From an uncultured Clostridium sp. (GTDB lineage: Bacteria > Bacillota > Clostridia > Clostridiales > Clostridiaceae), in NCBI GenBank assembly GCA_900539375.1, contig UQBY01000019.1, forward strand, positions 1 through 64,000: a stretch of DNA of 64,000 nucleotides, in the 5' to 3' direction. The translations under genes and the position numbers were made by a program. Shown piece by piece: positions 60,228 to 64,000 of this stretch (the first letter of the stretch is position 1; each line of letters opens with the position of its first letter). The notes under the pieces are model-generated. The model made no database searches. It was not told the DNA's origin and worked only from the letters and a program-made list of their open reading frames with translations.

Positions 60228-60279
60228 AAGTTTTGATGTTAAAGAGTTTTAAATTCTTTAACATCAAAACTTTTTTTGT
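60228..60279 (+). terminator. Strong terminator after ilvB
   Basis: Perfect 18-bp arms (60228-60245 and 60255-60272) with a nine-base loop and a long T run. The rest of the 60280-60490 gap is A/T-rich with no gene; a weaker TTAG/CTAA repeat lies near 60333-60344. Confidence 0.92.
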
Positions 60280-60490
60280 TTGTTCACAAATAATTATAAA
60301 GATGACTATAATAAAAATTAAAAGCATAAAAGATTAGCAGACTAAATATTTTAAACCTTTACAAAAAAATAAATATCAATATTGTATTTGATTTTTACAA
60401 AATTTTAGGTAAATACAGTTAAAAAACAGGGAGAATTTAAAAAAAATAATATATAACTATTGAAAAATAATAGAAAAATATATAATATAA

Positions 60491-60508
60491 TAGTTAGTCG
60501 GCTAACTA
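60491..60508 (+). promoter_or_regulatory. MarR-type operator palindrome
   Basis: TAGTTAG (60491-60497), TCGG, CTAACTA (60502-60508) is a perfect inverted repeat. It abuts two overlapping TATAAT hexamers (60481-60486 and 60486-60491) and lies 17 bases before the marR start, the classic place for autoregulation. Confidence 0.75.
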
Positions 60509-60525
60509 ATCAATGGAGGATGCAA

Positions 60526-60981
60526 ATGGAAAAGGTATCAGAAGAATCAATTCAGAAAGTTTTTTTACAAATGGCACGTGTATATTTTTTAATATCTCAA
60601 AGTAGTTTGGAAAAAATGGAATTATATCCTGGTCAACCCCAAATGCTTTTAGCACTTGATAAAAAAAATGGAAGAAGTCAAAGGGAGTTATCAGATTGCT
60701 TAATGGTAAAACCAGCTACTATTACAGTTATGATAAAAAGATTAGAAAAAACAGGCTTTGTAGAAAGAAAAAATGATGAGAAAGATCAAAGGATTAGTAG
60801 AGTTTTTTTAACAAAAAAAGGGGAGAATATATGTGAAGCTTTAAAAGAAATGCATGCAAATATAGAAAAACAAAGTTTTAATAATTTCACATTAGAAGAA
60901 AAAGTATTACTACGAAGACTTTTAATTCAAGTAAGAGATAACCTTAATAAAGCTTATGATGATATTAAGGGCAGTAAGTAA
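60526..60981 (+). CDS. MarR-family transcriptional regulator
   Basis: A winged-helix repressor likely controlling itself and the downstream ABC exporter. The 151 residues have an N-terminal dimerisation helix, the DNA-binding part (about 45-95: GRSQRELSDCLMVKPATITVM in part, then a wing with DEKDQRISRVFLTKKG) and a C-terminal helix. ATG 60526 follows GGAGGA; the frame extends to 60460 but would cross the operator. The ABC genes start 29 bases on. Confidence 0.92.
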   Translation: MEKVSEESIQKVFLQMARVYFLISQSSLEKMELYPGQPQMLLALDKKNGRSQRELSDCLMVKPATITVMIKRLEKTGFVERKNDEKDQRISRVFLTKKGENICEALKEMHANIEKQSFNNFTLEEKVLLRRLLIQVRDNLNKAYDDIKGSK

Positions 60982-61010
60982 TATAAAAATAATAAAAGGA
61001 GACAATAGTA

Positions 61011-63251
61011 ATGTTTAAATTGATTAAATATTTAAAAAAGTCAATAGGAGCTATATTAGTTATAATAGCACTATTAGTAGTTCAAGCTACTTGTGACTTA
61101 GCTTTGCCAGATTACACTTCTAAGATAGTTAATGTTGGTATACAACAGGGTGGAGTAGAAAATGCAGTTCCTGATGTTATAAGAAAAAGCGAAATGGATA
61201 AAATACTATTATTTATGTCCTCTCAGGATAAAGATGAAGTATTAAGTAATTATAAGTTAGTAGAAAAGAAAGATTTAACTGAAGAAGATAAAGAAAACTA
61301 TTCTAAGTTAGATGAAGATATTTATAAACTTGATACAAAAGATGATGATACTATAGAAAAGCTTAATGATATATTAGGAAAGCCAATGTTAACTGTTTCA
61401 GGATTAGAAACTGATAGTAGCGAAACAAAAGCTATGAAAGAACAAATGATGTCTAATCTTCCAAAAGAAATGACTCAAAATGGAGATATTGATATATTTC
61501 AAGTATTTTCAATGATGCCAAAAGAACAATTAACACAAGTTAAAGCTGAATTTGATGAACAATTTAGTGAAATGCCAGATAGTATTATAAGTCAAGCAGC
61601 TGTATCTTATGTTAAAGGTGAATATGAAGCTATAGGAATTGACATGGATAAAACTCAAATAAATTATATTTTCTTATCTGGAGTTAAAATGCTTGGAGTA
61701 GCCCTTTTATCTGCAGCATTATCTGTTGTAGTAGGATTTATGGCATCAAAGGTTGCAGCAAAAACTTCAATGAATCTTAGAAGTAAAGTTTTTAAGAAAG
61801 TAATGAGTTTTTCACATACAGAAATGGATAAGTTTTCTACAGCCTCTTTAATTACACGTAGTACAAATGATATACAACAAATTCAAATGGTTACTGTAAT
61901 GATGTTAAGAATGATATTATATGCACCAATTTTAGGTATTGGAGCTGTAATTAAAGTTTTAAATACTAATACATCAATGACTTGGATTATAGCATTAGCA
62001 GTAGTTGTAATATTAGCAATAGTAGGAGTTTTATTTGTTACTGTAATGCCTAGATTTAAAATGCTTCAAAAGCTTGTAGATAAAGTAAATCTAGTAACTC
62101 GTGAAATATTAACAGGACTTCCAGTAATACGTGCATTTAGTACACAAAAACATGAAGAAGAAAGATTTGATAAAGCTAATAATGAATTAACTAAAACTAA
62201 TCTTTTTGTAAATAGAGTTATGTCTGGAATGATGCCACTTATGATGTTTGTAATGAATGGAGTTACCCTTCTTATAGTTTGGAACGGTGGAAAGGGTATA
62301 GATTCAGGTGCAATGCAAGTAGGAGATATGATGGCATTTATACAATATGCAATGCAAATAATAATGGCATTTTTAATGATAACAATGATGTCTATTATGC
62401 TTCCAAGAGCAGCCGTATCAGCAGTCCGTGTAGATGAAGTTTTAAATACTGAAATAAGCATTAAAGATAATGAAAAGGTAGAAGAATTTGATAACAATAA
62501 AAAGGGTGTTGTAGAATTTAATAATGTATCATTTAAATATCCAGATGCTGATGAAGATGTATTAACTAATATTTCATTTACTGCAAAACCAGGTGAAACT
62601 ACAGCATTTATAGGAAGTACTGGTAGTGGTAAGTCAACATTAATTAATTTAATTCCACGTTTCTTTGATGTAACAGAAGGAGAGATATTAGTTGATGGTG
62701 TAAATATTAAAAATGTTTCACAACATGAATTAAGAGAAAGAATAGGATATGTTCCTCAAAAGGGAGTTTTATTCTCAGGAACAATAGATTCAAACTTAAG
62801 ATATGGAAGAGAAAATGCAACTGAAAAGGAAATAGAAAAAGCAGCACAAATAGCACAAGCAACTGAGTTTATAGAAACAAAACCTGAAAAATATAATACT
62901 GAAATTGCTCAAGGTGGGTCAAATGTATCAGGTGGACAAAAACAAAGACTTTCAATAGCAAGAGCAGTAGCTAAAAAACCTGAAATATACATTTTTGATG
63001 ATAGTTTTTCAGCACTTGATTTTAAAACAGATGCAGCTTTACGTAAGGCATTAAAATCTGAAACTGGAAATAGTACAGTTTTAATAGTTGCTCAAAGAAT
63101 AAGTACAATATTAAATGCAGAACAAATTATAGTTCTTGATGAAGGTAAGATTGTTGGTAAGGGTACACATAAGGAGCTTTTAAAGAATTGTGAAGTATAT
63201 AAGCAAATAGCTTTATCACAACTTTCAAAGGAGGAGCTAGAAAATGAGTAA
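61011..63251 (+). CDS. ABC exporter subunit 1 with degenerate ATPase site
   Basis: Half of a heterodimeric multidrug/lipid-type exporter. The 746 residues have TM1 (about 10-29), a charged Lys/Glu/Asp-rich insertion outside the membrane (about 45-215), five further TM helices (about 222-455) and an ATPase domain: Walker A GSTGSGKST (535-543), signature VSGGQKQR (Ser640), Walker B IFDDS where the catalytic Glu is replaced by Asp664, and the switch His replaced by Gln (VAQRIST). It overlaps subunit 2 by eight bases and follows a MarR regulator. Substrate unknown. Confidence 0.92.
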   Translation: MFKLIKYLKKSIGAILVIIALLVVQATCDLALPDYTSKIVNVGIQQGGVENAVPDVIRKSEMDKILLFMSSQDKDEVLSNYKLVEKKDLTEEDKENYSKLDEDIYKLDTKDDDTIEKLNDILGKPMLTVSGLETDSSETKAMKEQMMSNLPKEMTQNGDIDIFQVFSMMPKEQLTQVKAEFDEQFSEMPDSIISQAAVSYVKGEYEAIGIDMDKTQINYIFLSGVKMLGVALLSAALSVVVGFMASKVAAKTSMNLRSKVFKKVMSFSHTEMDKFSTASLITRSTNDIQQIQMVTVMMLRMILYAPILGIGAVIKVLNTNTSMTWIIALAVVVILAIVGVLFVTVMPRFKMLQKLVDKVNLVTREILTGLPVIRAFSTQKHEEERFDKANNELTKTNLFVNRVMSGMMPLMMFVMNGVTLLIVWNGGKGIDSGAMQVGDMMAFIQYAMQIIMAFLMITMMSIMLPRAAVSAVRVDEVLNTEISIKDNEKVEEFDNNKKGVVEFNNVSFKYPDADEDVLTNISFTAKPGETTAFIGSTGSGKSTLINLIPRFFDVTEGEILVDGVNIKNVSQHELRERIGYVPQKGVLFSGTIDSNLRYGRENATEKEIEKAAQIAQATEFIETKPEKYNTEIAQGGSNVSGGQKQRLSIARAVAKKPEIYIFDDSFSALDFKTDAALRKALKSETGNSTVLIVAQRISTILNAEQIIVLDEGKIVGKGTHKELLKNCEVYKQIALSQLSKEELENE

Positions 63252-64000
63252 TCAAAATAGAAGAAGAGGCCCAATGGGCGGAAGAGGAATGGGTGCTCCT
63301 GTAGAAAAGGCAAAAGATTTTAAAGGAACAATGAAAAAACTTTTAGGTGAATTAAGTGCCTTTAAAATATCTTTAATTGGAGTAATAATTTTTGCAATTG
63401 GAAGTGCAATATTTTCGATTGTAGGACCAAAGATTTTAGCAAAAGCTACAAATGAACTTTTTAATGGATTAGTTAGAAAAATATCAGGTAGTGGTGCAGG
63501 GATAGATTTTGATAAAATAGCAAAAATACTTTTATTCCTTTTAGGACTTTATATTATAAGTGCAGTATTTTCATTCCTTCAAGGATTTTTAATGAGCAAT
63601 GTTTCACAAAAAATGTGTTATAACTTAAGAAAAGAATTATGTGAAAAGGTAAATAGAATGCCTATGAAATACTTTGACACAAAAACACATGGTGAAGTAT
63701 TATCAAGATTTACTAATGATATTGATACATTAGGACAAAGTTTAAACCAAAGTTTAACTCAACTTATTACATCTGTTACAACAATAATAGGTACACTTGT
63801 AATGATGCTTTCAATAAGCTGGCAAATGACTTTAGTGGCATTAGTAATATTACCTATATCAATGATGCTTATTTCACTTATTGTTAAAAAGTCACAAAAA
63901 TACTTTAAATCTCAACAAGAATATTTAGGTCATGTAAATGGTCAAGTAGAAGAGTTATATGGTGGACATAGTGTTGTTAAAGTATTTAATGGTGAAGAAA
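63244..64000 (+). CDS. ABC exporter subunit 2, 5' part (runs off the window)
   Basis: The partner half-transporter, cut by the window edge after 252 codons. ATG 63244 lies within the end of subunit 1, after AAGGAGG. The N-terminus is Arg/Gly/Met-rich (NRRRGPMGGRGMG), followed by TM1 (about 41-60), TM2 (about 93-115) and the start of the ABC membrane domain (MKYFDTKTHGEVLSRFTNDID). It lacks the long extracytoplasmic insertion of subunit 1. The ATPase domain lies outside the window and should carry the complete catalytic site. Confidence 0.92.
   Translation, partial: MSNQNRRRGPMGGRGMGAPVEKAKDFKGTMKKLLGELSAFKISLIGVIIFAIGSAIFSIVGPKILAKATNELFNGLVRKISGSGAGIDFDKIAKILLFLLGLYIISAVFSFLQGFLMSNVSQKMCYNLRKELCEKVNRMPMKYFDTKTHGEVLSRFTNDIDTLGQSLNQSLTQLITSVTTIIGTLVMMLSISWQMTLVALVILPISMMLISLIVKKSQKYFKSQQEYLGHVNGQVEELYGGHSVVKVFNGEE

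Overview
The window is a low-GC, AT-rich chromosomal segment from a spore-forming anaerobic Firmicute, most likely a Clostridium sensu stricto. The evidence is the str/S10/spc/alpha ribosomal layout, Zn-ribbon forms of S14, L33 and L36, the cwlD and SleB-type sporulation/germination hydrolases, ptb-buk butyrate fermentation, and frequent TTG/GTG starts. No rRNA, tRNA, CRISPR array, insertion sequence or phage gene was seen. This is mostly core genome.

Layout. 1-64: 3' end of a first tuf gene. 130-3642: rpmG-secE-nusG-rplK-rplA-rplJ-rplL with an internal promoter and an L10-type attenuator. 3762-11210: rpoB-rpoC. 11222-15880: rpsL-rpsG-fusA-tuf (second copy). 16046-32016: one very long S10/spc/alpha ribosomal cluster (rpsJ to rplQ) that also carries secY, adk, map, a KOW protein, infA and rpoA, with a structured S10 leader and an internal promoter before rpsM. 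32214-36469: ecfA1-ecfA2-ecfT-truA, then rplM-rpsI. 36718-47775: housekeeping and envelope genes (Na/Pi cotransporter, cwlD, class I fumarase subunits, a membrane TPR protein with a two-component system, ptsI, iadA, a SleB-like hydrolase on the minus strand). 47948-55754: the c-di-AMP cyclase pair dacA-cdaR and glmM, separated by a flavoprotein, ptb-buk and a TrpR-like regulator. 56382-60219: ilvH-cimA-ilvB (citramalate route to isoleucine). 60526-64000: a MarR regulator with a heterodimeric ABC exporter, the second subunit running off the window.

How it works together. The first half builds the transcription and translation machinery, the Sec channel, and the shared energising module of ECF vitamin transporters. 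The second half couples carbon metabolism (PTS enzyme I, fumarase, butyrate production, branched-chain amino acids) to envelope synthesis (GlmM, c-di-AMP) and sporulation functions.

No clearly new system stands out. The points worth following up are regulatory: inverted repeats sitting in the rpoB, rplM, glmM and marR promoters; a PHO-box-like tandem repeat before the phosphate transporter; a Rex-like site and CodY-like palindromes before ptb-buk; a sigma-G-like promoter for the SleB-type hydrolase; a promoter-plus-terminator unit before ilvH; a six-codon ORF coupled to nusG; and a degenerate ATPase site plus a large extracytoplasmic insertion in the ABC exporter. All functional calls are from reading the sequence; no database search was run.
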